DNA from: Brucella tritici
GTDB taxonomy: Bacteria > Pseudomonadota > Alphaproteobacteria > Rhizobiales > Rhizobiaceae
DNA: 64,000 bases
Assembly: GCF_902825325.1 (NCBI RefSeq)
Contig: NZ_CADEAR010000004.1
Coordinates: 308,730 to 372,729, forward strand
Direction of reading: 5' to 3'
The position numbers were made by a program, and so were the translations under genes. Of this stretch, positions 52,800 through 60,955 are shown one piece after another; positions within the stretch are counted from its first letter, which is position 1; the number at the start of each line of letters is the position of its first letter. The notes beneath the pieces were generated by a model. It was not told the origin of the DNA. It did no database searches and worked only from the letters and a program-made list of their open reading frames with translations.

Positions 52800-54332
52800 A
52801 TGGGAGCGAGTTTCAAGAAAAGGCTTATTGCGGGCGCTGCCGCAATAGCGTTGAGCATTGGGAGCTTTGGCGGATTGGGTGTTTCGACGGCTTTTGCCGC
52901 GACGCTCCGAATGGCCTGGTCGCAGGATGCCACTGGTCTCGATCCACATAAGCAGCCGGCATTTTCGTCGATTCGCCTGCTTGAGCTCATCTATGAACCG
53001 CTCGTCCGTCTTGATTCCAACCTTCAGATTGCGCCTGCCATTGCAAAAAGCTGGGAATTTTCCGAGGGCGGAAAGGTTCTCACATTCAAGCTCGACAAGA
53101 ATGCGAAATTTCAGAACGGTCAGTCGGTGACGCCAGCCGATGTGAAAGCATCCTTCGAGCGCATTTTGGATGAAAAGACAGGCGCAGTGGCGCGTGCCAA
53201 TTTCGGTTCCATTGCTACTATTGAAACCCCGGACGCCGAAACGGTTGTCTTCAAACTCTCGCAGCCTGACGTTCCTCTATTGGCAGCCATTGCCAGCATC
53301 AATGCGGCGGTCGTTCCGGAAAGCGAGATCAAGGCTGGAAATATTGGGACGAAAGCGGTTGGGTCAGGCCCATTCATCCTTGAGCGTTGGGAACCGAACT
53401 CCAAGGAAGTGCTGAAAGCCAATCCCGATTGGGCGGGCGGCAAAGTAGCGATCGATGGGATCGACATCAGCGTCCTGCCGGACGAAACAGCAATTCTCGC
53501 GGCGCTTCGCGCCAAGCAGATCGACTTTGCATTTCTAAACGACCCGCTGGTTGCAACGATGGTGCCGCGTGAGAGCGCGCTGGAACTGGTACGCACACCG
53601 GCACTAGCCTATCACGTGTTGCAGCTAAATCCCTCGCGCAAACCAATGACAGAGTTGGCCGTGCGTCAGGCCATTTCCTGTGCCGTTGATCGCCAGGATG
53701 TGCTGGACACAGCATTGCTTGGTGAAGGCAAGGTGACAGGTCCCTTGACCATGCCTGCCTATGCAAGCGATCCGAACACGCTTTTCTGCTACAAACGCGA
53801 TGTCGAAAAAGCAAAGAAGCTGATGGCGGATGCCGGTTATGCGGATGGCTTTTCGGCAACCATCATAGCTGCGAATGGAGAGCCAGCAACCGCTGCGGCT
53901 GAAGCTCAGGTCCTCCAGTCGCAACTCGCCGAAATCGGCATCAAGCTCGATATCCGGATGATGGAACTTAACGTCTATGTCGATACCTGGCTGAAGGGTG
54001 ATTTCGACATGGCCGTGGCTTTGAACGGCGGTTCGGCTGATCCCTATACGATGTATGGTCGTTACTGGACCAAGGCGGGAAATCTTCAAAAGGTCGCGCA
54101 GTATATCGACGATACGCTCGATGATCTGATGCAAAAGGGAAGAGTTGAGACCGATCCTGAAAAACGCAAGGTGATCTTCGCCGATTTCGAAAAGCACATA
54201 ACGGAAGTTTCTCCATGGGTTTGGCTCTATACGGCCAACAACTATGTTGCTCACCAGAAGAACGTTACAGGTTTTGAGCCTCGCGCTACCGGTTCGCTGT
54301 TCGGCGTAACCAAGCTGCAGATCGGGCAGTGA
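52800..54332 (+). CDS. ABC importer substrate-binding protein, DppA/OppA family (MurNAc cluster)
   Basis: A 510-residue family-5 solute-binding protein with a signal peptide ending around STAFA-ATLR. Segments DPHKQPAFSSIRLLELIYEPLV, IAKSWEFSEGGKVLTFKLD and GPFILERW are typical. GAGGGAAG precedes the ATG at 52800. Its place between murQ and two permeases suggests capture of muropeptides or anhydro-MurNAc in the periplasm. Members of this family carry murein peptides in other bacteria (MppA, YepA), which supports but does not prove the ligand. Confidence 0.9.
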   Translation: MGASFKKRLIAGAAAIALSIGSFGGLGVSTAFAATLRMAWSQDATGLDPHKQPAFSSIRLLELIYEPLVRLDSNLQIAPAIAKSWEFSEGGKVLTFKLDKNAKFQNGQSVTPADVKASFERILDEKTGAVARANFGSIATIETPDAETVVFKLSQPDVPLLAAIASINAAVVPESEIKAGNIGTKAVGSGPFILERWEPNSKEVLKANPDWAGGKVAIDGIDISVLPDETAILAALRAKQIDFAFLNDPLVATMVPRESALELVRTPALAYHVLQLNPSRKPMTELAVRQAISCAVDRQDVLDTALLGEGKVTGPLTMPAYASDPNTLFCYKRDVEKAKKLMADAGYADGFSATIIAANGEPATAAAEAQVLQSQLAEIGIKLDIRMMELNVYVDTWLKGDFDMAVALNGGSADPYTMYGRYWTKAGNLQKVAQYIDDTLDDLMQKGRVETDPEKRKVIFADFEKHITEVSPWVWLYTANNYVAHQKNVTGFEPRATGSLFGVTKLQIGQ

Positions 54333-54345
54333 TGTCATGAAATCC

Positions 54346-54372
54346 GCCACGTCTTCAATATGGAGGCGTGGC
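54346..54372 (+). other. intercistronic inverted repeat after the binding-protein gene
   Basis: GCCACG (54346-54351) and CGTGGC (54367-54372) pair across 15 bases in the 82-bp gap between the binding protein and the first permease. This resembles hairpins that keep binding-protein mRNA stable. A similar arrangement follows the other importer's binding protein at 13003-13036. Confidence 0.4.
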
Positions 54373-54414
54373 TTTCCAGTGCCTTCCTTGACGGCAGGCC
54401 GTGAGTAATCTGAC

Positions 54415-55374
54415 ATGAATTATCTGACACGTCGGCTGCTGACATTTCCCCTGGTTATGCTGGGGGTGTCGATCCTTGTCTTCGTTTCGATCCGTATGGT
54501 TCCGGGCGATTCCATCACGGCTATGCTCGGAACGGAGGCTGGATTGCTGACGCCGGAACAACGGCAGTCACTGGCGCAATATTTCGGCATCGATCAAAGC
54601 TGGACTACTCAGTACTGGCGCTGGCTCGGTGACGTGTTGCAGGGTAATCTGGGTGTCTCGGTCACGTTCGGCAAACCGGTTTTGACGGTTATTCTGGAAC
54701 GCTTCCCACTGACACTGCAACTGGCATTGATGTCGATGATTATTGCGTTGCTCATTGGCCTTCCGGCCGGGATTTATGCGGCAACGCGCAACGAGAAAAT
54801 GTCCGATCTTGCCGTCCGTATTTTCGCAATGATCGGCCAATCGACCCCGAGCTTCGTTCTGGGCCTCCTCTTTATCTATATTCTGTCGGCCGGCTTTGGT
54901 GTGTTACCGACCATGGGCGAATTTACGCCGATATGGGTCAACCCGTGGCAGAATTTTTTGCAGATGATTTTGCCCGCCATAACACTCGGCTTCGCATTTG
55001 CTGCATCGGTCACACGCATATCGCGTTCAGCCATGCTGGATGTTCTCAGCGATGATTACGTTCGTACCGCTCGCAGCAAGGGTGCTTCGGCCCGCTCTGT
55101 TATCTGGCGGCACGCATTGCCGAACGCACTCATCCCTGTGGTGACGCTGAGCGGCGTGGAATTCGGTTACCTTCTGGGCGGAGCTGTGCTGGTCGAGCAG
55201 ATCTATGCTCTGCCGGGACTTGGACGCATGGTGCTCGACGCCATTTTGCAGCGGGATTATGCGTTGGTGCAGGGCAGTATTCTCTTCATCGCCTTCAACT
55301 TCATGATCGTCAATCTGCTTGTTGACCTCCTTTACGTAGCGCTCGATCCGCGTATTCGCCTAGGGGAAAACTGA
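54415..55374 (+). CDS. ABC importer permease, DppB family (MurNAc cluster)
   Basis: A 319-residue permease with about six helices. It begins NYLTRRLLTFPLVMLGVSILVF, and after the long first periplasmic loop has the domain start PLTLQLALMSMIIALLIGLPAG. The ATPase-contact loop is around YVRTARSKGASARSVIWRHA. The ribosome site before the ATG is weak (GTGAGT). Its stop shares a base with the start of the next permease (TGATG). Confidence 0.92.
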   Translation: MNYLTRRLLTFPLVMLGVSILVFVSIRMVPGDSITAMLGTEAGLLTPEQRQSLAQYFGIDQSWTTQYWRWLGDVLQGNLGVSVTFGKPVLTVILERFPLTLQLALMSMIIALLIGLPAGIYAATRNEKMSDLAVRIFAMIGQSTPSFVLGLLFIYILSAGFGVLPTMGEFTPIWVNPWQNFLQMILPAITLGFAFAASVTRISRSAMLDVLSDDYVRTARSKGASARSVIWRHALPNALIPVVTLSGVEFGYLLGGAVLVEQIYALPGLGRMVLDAILQRDYALVQGSILFIAFNFMIVNLLVDLLYVALDPRIRLGEN

Positions 55375-56213
55375 TGCAGATATTGCGTTCCGTTTTTGCT
55401 CATCCGAGTGGCCGTATCGGCGGGCTCATCGTATTGATCTATCTGATCGTCGCGTGTCTGGGGTATTTCGGCTTTACGCCGCATGACCCGCTGATGCAGT
55501 ACCGGATAGACAGGCTGCGTCCTCCAAGTGCTGCCCACTGGATGGGAACGGACCTCTTCGGACGTGATGTGATGAGCCGCCTGATGGCAGGCATAGCGCA
55601 ATCATTCGTCGTGGGCTTTTCTGCGGTCGGAATTGCCGCCTTTGCTGGCACCATTATGGGATTGACCGCGGCATGGTTCGGGGGCTGGTGGGACGGCACG
55701 GTCATGCGCGTCATGGACGTGCTTCTAGCGTTTCCGGCTATCTTGCTTGCGCTTCTCATCATCGCCGTTGTTGGACCGGGCACTGGAACAAGTATCGCCG
55801 CCATCGCCATTGTCTACATCCCGATTTTTACGCGGGTTGTACGTGGCCCGGCCTTGTCGATTAAAACACGCGAATTCGTCGATGCGGCACGCACGTTCCA
55901 CAGCAGCAACCGTTATATCCTTTCGCGCCATCTGCTGCTTAATCTGATCGCGCCTCTGACTGTGCAAATCACTTTGGCGCTGGCCTGGTCGCTGCTAACA
56001 GAGGCAGGCTTGAGTTTCCTCGGTCTCGGCACTCAGCCACCTGCTTCGTCGCTTGGCCTCATGCTGGCAGATGCGCGTAATCTCATGGAAACCGCGCCAT
56101 GGCTGCTGGCCTTTCCGGGGCTGGCGATCATGATCGGTATTCTTGGCTTCAACCTTCTGGGTGATGCCCTGCGCGACATTCTCGATCCAAGGATGCGGAG
56201 GGTAGCTGCATGA
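55374..56213 (+). CDS. ABC importer permease, DppC family (MurNAc cluster)
   Basis: A 279-residue permease of the DppC type with the signature segment MGTDLFGRDVMSRLMAGIAQS and an EAA loop at EFVDAARTFHSSNRYILSRH. The end FNLLGDALRDILDPRMRR is typical. It is shorter at the N-terminus than the DppC of the other importer, lacking the first extension. Its stop overlaps the ATPase start by four bases. Confidence 0.92.
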   Translation: MQILRSVFAHPSGRIGGLIVLIYLIVACLGYFGFTPHDPLMQYRIDRLRPPSAAHWMGTDLFGRDVMSRLMAGIAQSFVVGFSAVGIAAFAGTIMGLTAAWFGGWWDGTVMRVMDVLLAFPAILLALLIIAVVGPGTGTSIAAIAIVYIPIFTRVVRGPALSIKTREFVDAARTFHSSNRYILSRHLLLNLIAPLTVQITLALAWSLLTEAGLSFLGLGTQPPASSLGLMLADARNLMETAPWLLAFPGLAIMIGILGFNLLGDALRDILDPRMRRVAA

Positions 56214-57958
56214 ACAAGCTTCTGTCTGTCTCAAACCTTCGCGTTGGTTTCGGGCGTAATCCTGAAGCCAATGAGATCGTACGCGGTGTGAGTTTCGATC
56301 TCGCCGCCGGGGAAACGCTGGCTATTGTCGGAGAAAGCGGTTCCGGTAAATCTGTAACGGCTTTGTCGATCAATCGTCTTGTGGATTTTGGCGGCGGACG
56401 CATTATCGATGGAACGATCAAGCTAAACCGCGCAAACGGCACCACCATCGATCTTGCAACTGCAAACGAAGCTGAGCTGACGAAAATCCGCGGTGCGGAA
56501 ATCGGCATGATCTTTCAGGAGCCCATGACGTCGCTCAATCCAGTGCTCACAATCGGAACACAGATTGAGGAGTCGTTTCGCCTCCATCGTGGGCTTACCG
56601 GAAAGCAGGCAGCTTTCGCTGCCAAGGACGCACTTGATCGCGTACGCATTCCGGATGCTGCACGGCGTCTTAAATACTGCCCGAACCAGCTTTCCGGCGG
56701 TATGTTGCAGCGGGTTATGATTGCAACGGCGCTTGCTTGTAATCCACGTCTCATGATCGCCGACGAGCCAACCACAGCGCTCGATGTTACGGTACAGGCA
56801 CAGATCATGGCGCTGCTGGCAGAACTGAAGCGCGAAACCGGCATGGCGATGATCTTCATTACCCATGACATTGGCCTGGTCGCAGGGATGGCCGACAAGG
56901 TCATGGTGATGCAGCATGGCGAGGCGGTAGAGCAAGGTGAACTGAGTGCCGTTCTTGACCAGCCTCAGCATTCTTACACGCAGCATCTCCTGAAAGCTGT
57001 GCCGCATTTTGAAAGTGGCAATGCGGCACGAACGGATAGCGTGCGAGCAGCCAAGCCCGGAACAAAGCCAATTCTTGCTGTGGAAGGGCTCACAGTCCGG
57101 TTTCCCGTCAAGGGAGGCATTCTTGGCCGTAGACTCGGTGCAGTTCATGCCGTGGAGAGTGTCGATTTCGATCTTGTTCCGGGCGAAACACTTGCGGTCG
57201 TAGGGGAGAGCGGTTCGGGTAAGTCGACGACTGCGCGGGCGATCCTCGGACTTGTCAAAGCTTCGGGCGGCAAACTTGAAGTCGGCGTGGCAGATACAGC
57301 TGATGCTCGAAACTCCTCCTCGGTGCAGATGGTTTTCCAGAATCCCTATGCATCGCTCAACCCGCGCCTGCGAATTGACAGCATCCTTGCCGAACCGGTT
57401 ATCGCTACTGGTGGGTACGATGGGCCGGAAGCGCGGCACCAGATGCTGCAGTTGCTTGACCGCGTGGGTCTGCCCGCAAACAGTCTGGAGCGTTACCCAC
57501 ACGAGTTTTCTGGCGGACAGCGCCAGCGACTTTGCATTGCCCGCGCGCTGATGCTGAACCCTTCGATTGTCGTTTTGGACGAAGCCGTTTCCGCGCTGGA
57601 TGTTTCAGTGCAGGCGAAAGTTCTGGACCTGCTGATTGAACTCCAGAAGGAACGCGGCCTTGCATATCTGTTCGTGTCGCATGACATGGCGGTGGTGGAA
57701 CGTATCGCGCATCGCATTGCGGTCGTCTATGCTGGCCAGATTGTCGAAATCGGCGATGCCGCATCAATCCTGTCTGCGCCGAAACATTCTTATACGAAGC
57801 GACTAATATCTGCTGTTCCAAGTATTGATCGGCGCAACCAGTACTTCACCCTCGACACGCGGCAGGTGCCGTCACTCGTCCGCCCGTTGGGATACGAGCC
57901 CGCACCGGCAAACTGGCAGACATACGGTCATGATCACGTGGCCCGGACCGAGGTATAA
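56210..57958 (+). CDS. ABC importer fused double ATPase (DppD-DppF)
   Basis: A 582-residue protein with two complete nucleotide-binding domains in one chain. The first Walker A GESGSGKS is at 41-48 and the second at 332-339. The two signatures are LSGGMLQR and FSGGQRQR, and the Walker B motifs are RLMIADEPTTALD and IVVLDEAVSALD. Fused ATPases of this kind occur in YejF and GsiA. The other importer in this window has two separate ATPases. GGAGGG lies seven bases before the ATG. Confidence 0.94.
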   Translation: MNKLLSVSNLRVGFGRNPEANEIVRGVSFDLAAGETLAIVGESGSGKSVTALSINRLVDFGGGRIIDGTIKLNRANGTTIDLATANEAELTKIRGAEIGMIFQEPMTSLNPVLTIGTQIEESFRLHRGLTGKQAAFAAKDALDRVRIPDAARRLKYCPNQLSGGMLQRVMIATALACNPRLMIADEPTTALDVTVQAQIMALLAELKRETGMAMIFITHDIGLVAGMADKVMVMQHGEAVEQGELSAVLDQPQHSYTQHLLKAVPHFESGNAARTDSVRAAKPGTKPILAVEGLTVRFPVKGGILGRRLGAVHAVESVDFDLVPGETLAVVGESGSGKSTTARAILGLVKASGGKLEVGVADTADARNSSSVQMVFQNPYASLNPRLRIDSILAEPVIATGGYDGPEARHQMLQLLDRVGLPANSLERYPHEFSGGQRQRLCIARALMLNPSIVVLDEAVSALDVSVQAKVLDLLIELQKERGLAYLFVSHDMAVVERIAHRIAVVYAGQIVEIGDAASILSAPKHSYTKRLISAVPSIDRRNQYFTLDTRQVPSLVRPLGYEPAPANWQTYGHDHVARTEV

Positions 57959-57960
57959 TC

Positions 57961-58998
57961 ATGATGGCTGAACCAAATGTCCGCCACTCCGTGGATACCG
58001 CCTTTACCGCACGCTTCGAAAAAGCTTTCAGCCTGCTGACAAATGCGTGCGACTCAGGCCAAATTCCGGGAGGTGTGCTCGGAATGGTCGATCTCTCCGG
58101 CAACCGGGCTGTCCGGGCGACTGGCTATGCGCAGGCTGTGCCGGCCCGGCGCGCGATGACAATCGATACATGGTTCGATCTCGCCTCGTTGACAAAAGTG
58201 ATTTTCACGACACCCCGGATTCTTGCACTGGCTGAGGAAGGTGTCATTGATCTCGACGCGCCGTTGATCACATTGCTTCCGGATCTTCGGCAGTATGACA
58301 ATGATGCGTGGGAGCGCAGAGTTACTTTCCGCGAATGCCTTGGCCATCAAACACCGTTCCCATCGGTAGAACCGATCTACACCTACGGACGAGACCCGGA
58401 ATTGTTGCGCGCATTCGTTCTGCAACGCGAATGGCGAAAATCCGCACCGGTTTATTCGGATATCAATTTCATTCTGCTCGGTTTCGCGATGGAAAGGCAT
58501 TACGGCAAGACCATTCGCGAAATGGACCCTGGTGAGGGGTTTGCCTTTTCTGCGGAGCCGGAGATCAGTGCTGCCACCGAAGATTGCACCTGGCGCAATC
58601 GCGTACTTTGCGGTGAAGTCCACGACGACAATTGTTCAGCGTTACAGGGTGCTGCGCATGCGGGGCTGTTCGGCACGGCTGCATCCATACTCGATTTCGC
58701 ACTTGGTTTGCTCGACGGCACTGGCGCATCGCAACACGTTATAACGCAGATGTGCCAACCAATATCCGCAACCCGGACGCATGGCTGGGAACTGCCTTAT
58801 GACGGCTGGTCCGGCGGCAATTTCAATTCGAAGGATACGATCGGTCATACCGGTTTCACGGGTACCGGTTTGTGGATCGATTTTGAAGAGGGCAGGGCGT
58901 GGACCTTGCTCACCAATCGCATTCATCCGACACGCCATTTCGAAAGTGGTATTCTTTCGCTACGTCAGGGCGTTGGCGACGCAATTTCATTGGGATAG
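57961..58998 (+). CDS. SxxK serine hydrolase (beta-lactamase family, class C-like)
   Basis: A 345-residue enzyme of the beta-lactamase/esterase fold without a signal peptide. The nucleophile motif SLTK is S76-K79, the second motif YSD is Y165-D167, and the KTG-equivalent is HTG at 296-298. It starts two bases after the ATPase stop. In Bacillus subtilis a beta-lactamase-fold protein (AmiE, formerly YbbE) also sits in the MurNAc cluster, which makes action on a muropeptide, or on its peptide or ester part, plausible. The actual bond cleaved is unknown. Confidence 0.85.
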   Translation: MMAEPNVRHSVDTAFTARFEKAFSLLTNACDSGQIPGGVLGMVDLSGNRAVRATGYAQAVPARRAMTIDTWFDLASLTKVIFTTPRILALAEEGVIDLDAPLITLLPDLRQYDNDAWERRVTFRECLGHQTPFPSVEPIYTYGRDPELLRAFVLQREWRKSAPVYSDINFILLGFAMERHYGKTIREMDPGEGFAFSAEPEISAATEDCTWRNRVLCGEVHDDNCSALQGAAHAGLFGTAASILDFALGLLDGTGASQHVITQMCQPISATRTHGWELPYDGWSGGNFNSKDTIGHTGFTGTGLWIDFEEGRAWTLLTNRIHPTRHFESGILSLRQGVGDAISLG

Positions 58999-59007
58999 GA
59001 GACGTCT

Positions 59008-60123
59008 ATGCAGCCAATATGGGCCGTTGGCCTGATGACCGGCACTGTTCTTGATGGAAACATCGATGTTGCCCTTTTGAAGACTGATGGCGAGACCATC
59101 ACGGAGTTCAGCGCTTATGCGCTGAAGCCTTATCCGCGCTGGATTCGTGATCTTCTGGAACGAGCGCAAGCGGAGGCTCGAGGCTGGAATTTTGAAGGTG
59201 CGGAACCTTCCGTGTTTAGTGAGGCCGAGGAAGCGCTGACGCGTGCACAGTCTGCGGCTGTGCGCGAACTGGTCGAGGAAAGCGGGCTGTCGATGGAGAA
59301 TATCGGCGTTGTCGGTTTTCATGGGCAGACAGTTTTGCATCGTGCGCCGCAGGCAGGCAGGTTTGGTGACACAAGGCAACTTGGTGACGGAAGGCTTATG
59401 AGCGAATTGCTCGGAGCTAAAGTTGCTTATGATTTCCGGACAGCAGATATTCGCGCTGGCGGGCAGGGCGCTCCGCTTGCGGCCGTCTATCACGCTGCTT
59501 TGCTGCGCAGTGCCGATTCGAGTGGCAATACTGCGATTCTCAATCTTGGCGGTGTCGGCAACATCACGTGGTGGGATGGCGGTGATGCGCTTGTGGCATT
59601 CGATACGGGGCCAGCCAATGCACCCATCAATGATTTCATGAAGGCACATGGATTGGGTGAGATGGATCGCGATGGAGTGCTGGCGGCAAAGGGCAGGGTA
59701 GACGAAGCCCGGCTCACGGAACTGCTCAAACACCCTTATCTGACTGCGCCATACCCGAAGTCATTGGATCGCTTCGATTTCACCGATGCAATGGCTAACG
59801 GTCTGAATGAGGCAGACGGCGCGGCAACATTGACCGCGTTCACTACCTCTGCTGTTGGGAAGGCCCTGGATATTTTGCCGCGTCGGCCAAAGCGGCTGGC
59901 CGTCAGCGGTGGTGGCCGTCGCAATCCGACCATGATGCGCATGCTGGTCCAGCGTGCGAAAGTGGAACTCGTTCCCGTTGAAACACTTGGCTGGCGGGGC
60001 GATGCCGTGGAAGCGGAATGCTTTGCTTTCCTCGCGGTTCGGGTCTTGCGTGGCTTGCCCATCAGTTTTCCAAGCACGACCGGGGTGCCAGAGCCGATGA
60101 CGGGTGGAAAACTGGCAGGTTGA
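59008..60123 (+). CDS. anmK: anhydro-N-acetylmuramic acid kinase
   Basis: A 371-residue ASKHA enzyme that opens and phosphorylates 1,6-anhydro-MurNAc to give MurNAc-6-phosphate, the substrate of MurQ. The ATP-loop [13 protein letters not shown] is near the start. Segments [40 protein letters not shown] and AFDTGPAN are diagnostic. AGGAG lies seven bases before the ATG. As the last gene of the cluster it links imported anhydro-sugar to the murQ step. Confidence 0.95.
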   Translation: MQPIWAVGLMTGTVLDGNIDVALLKTDGETITEFSAYALKPYPRWIRDLLERAQAEARGWNFEGAEPSVFSEAEEALTRAQSAAVRELVEESGLSMENIGVVGFHGQTVLHRAPQAGRFGDTRQLGDGRLMSELLGAKVAYDFRTADIRAGGQGAPLAAVYHAALLRSADSSGNTAILNLGGVGNITWWDGGDALVAFDTGPANAPINDFMKAHGLGEMDRDGVLAAKGRVDEARLTELLKHPYLTAPYPKSLDRFDFTDAMANGLNEADGAATLTAFTTSAVGKALDILPRRPKRLAVSGGGRRNPTMMRMLVQRAKVELVPVETLGWRGDAVEAECFAFLAVRVLRGLPISFPSTTGVPEPMTGGKLAG

Positions 60124-60439
60124 ATCAACGACAACCATCGAATTTCCCTAAAGGGCGACGTCAATCATGTTGCCCTTTAGGCTCTTGATGGGCGGAATCA
60201 CGCTATAGTCAGGACATGATCATCCAGCATGGCATGTTAAAAGCGTTACTATCGTATGAAAACGATCTAATATTGGGGTAATTCACTAACAGCCATGATT
60301 TGAAGTTACGTTGCGTCACGGTTGCTGCCGATATTTCATTTTTATTGCATATGAACATGAAAAGATACAAAACTCATGCAATCTTCACGTTGATTTAGGC
60401 AATTCTCTTTATCAGTCTAATTTATCATGGAGAAATGCA
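60124..60439. other. 316-bp intergenic region with hairpin and AT-rich promoter area
   Basis: No supported gene. The first part holds the hairpin at 60147-60181; the rest is AT-rich and probably carries the promoter of the gene at 60440. The longer frame that starts at 60311 in this region lacks a ribosome site and is not used. Confidence 0.45.
60147..60181 (+). terminator. inverted repeat downstream of anmK
   Basis: CCTAAAGGGC (60147-60156) and GCCCTTTAGG (60172-60181) form a perfect 10-bp stem with a 15-base loop, 24 bp after the anmK stop. There is no T run after it, so it is an end hairpin or weak terminator rather than a classical one. Confidence 0.5.
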
Positions 60440-60946
60440 ATGAAACTCATCCGGCTCTTTTTATGTCTGTTCTTGCCCTTGGTCTGGCTGTCGGGGGCAG
60501 CGGCTTACCCGTTGGCCAAACCAACGGGTAAGCCGATCCTCGTCATATCTGGCAATATTTCGAATACAAATGTCGGCGATACAGCTCAATTTGATAGGGA
60601 CATGCTGGAAGCGATCGGTTTGGAAACCGTAGAAACTGCTAATCCGTGGTATGATGGTCGCGTGCGCTTCGAAGGTGTATCGATGGACAAGCTTATGACG
60701 CTCGTCGGTGCCACGGGAACGAAAGTGACGGCGGTGGCGTTGAACGACTATGTCAGCACACTGCCTATGGAGGACTTGAAGAAGTTCAATGTTATTCTTG
60801 CTATGAAGCGAGATGGCAATTACATGGCTGTGCGCGATAAAGGACCATTGTTTATAATCTACCCTTATGACAGCGACCCTCAGCTTCAAAGCCAGACCTA
60901 TTACACACGTTCTGCGTGGCAGGTTGCCAAGCTGATAGTTGAATAG
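60440..60946 (+). CDS. secreted SUOX-fold (oxidoreductase molybdopterin domain-like) protein without cysteines
   Basis: A 168-residue protein with a signal peptide (MKLIRLFLCLFLPLVWLSGAAA). The mature part has the pattern of the sulfite-oxidase molybdopterin fold (VISGNISNTNVGDTAQFDRDML, then VRFEGVSMDKLM and VVALNDYVSTLP-like segments). The mature chain contains no cysteine, so the usual molybdenum ligand is missing, and it is probably a binding or sensing protein. GGAGAAA precedes the ATG at 60440. It lies nine bases before a GGDEF-EAL gene, so the two are likely a sensor pair. Confidence 0.7.
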   Translation: MKLIRLFLCLFLPLVWLSGAAAYPLAKPTGKPILVISGNISNTNVGDTAQFDRDMLEAIGLETVETANPWYDGRVRFEGVSMDKLMTLVGATGTKVTAVALNDYVSTLPMEDLKKFNVILAMKRDGNYMAVRDKGPLFIIYPYDSDPQLQSQTYYTRSAWQVAKLIVE

Positions 60947-60955
60947 AGGCAAAGT

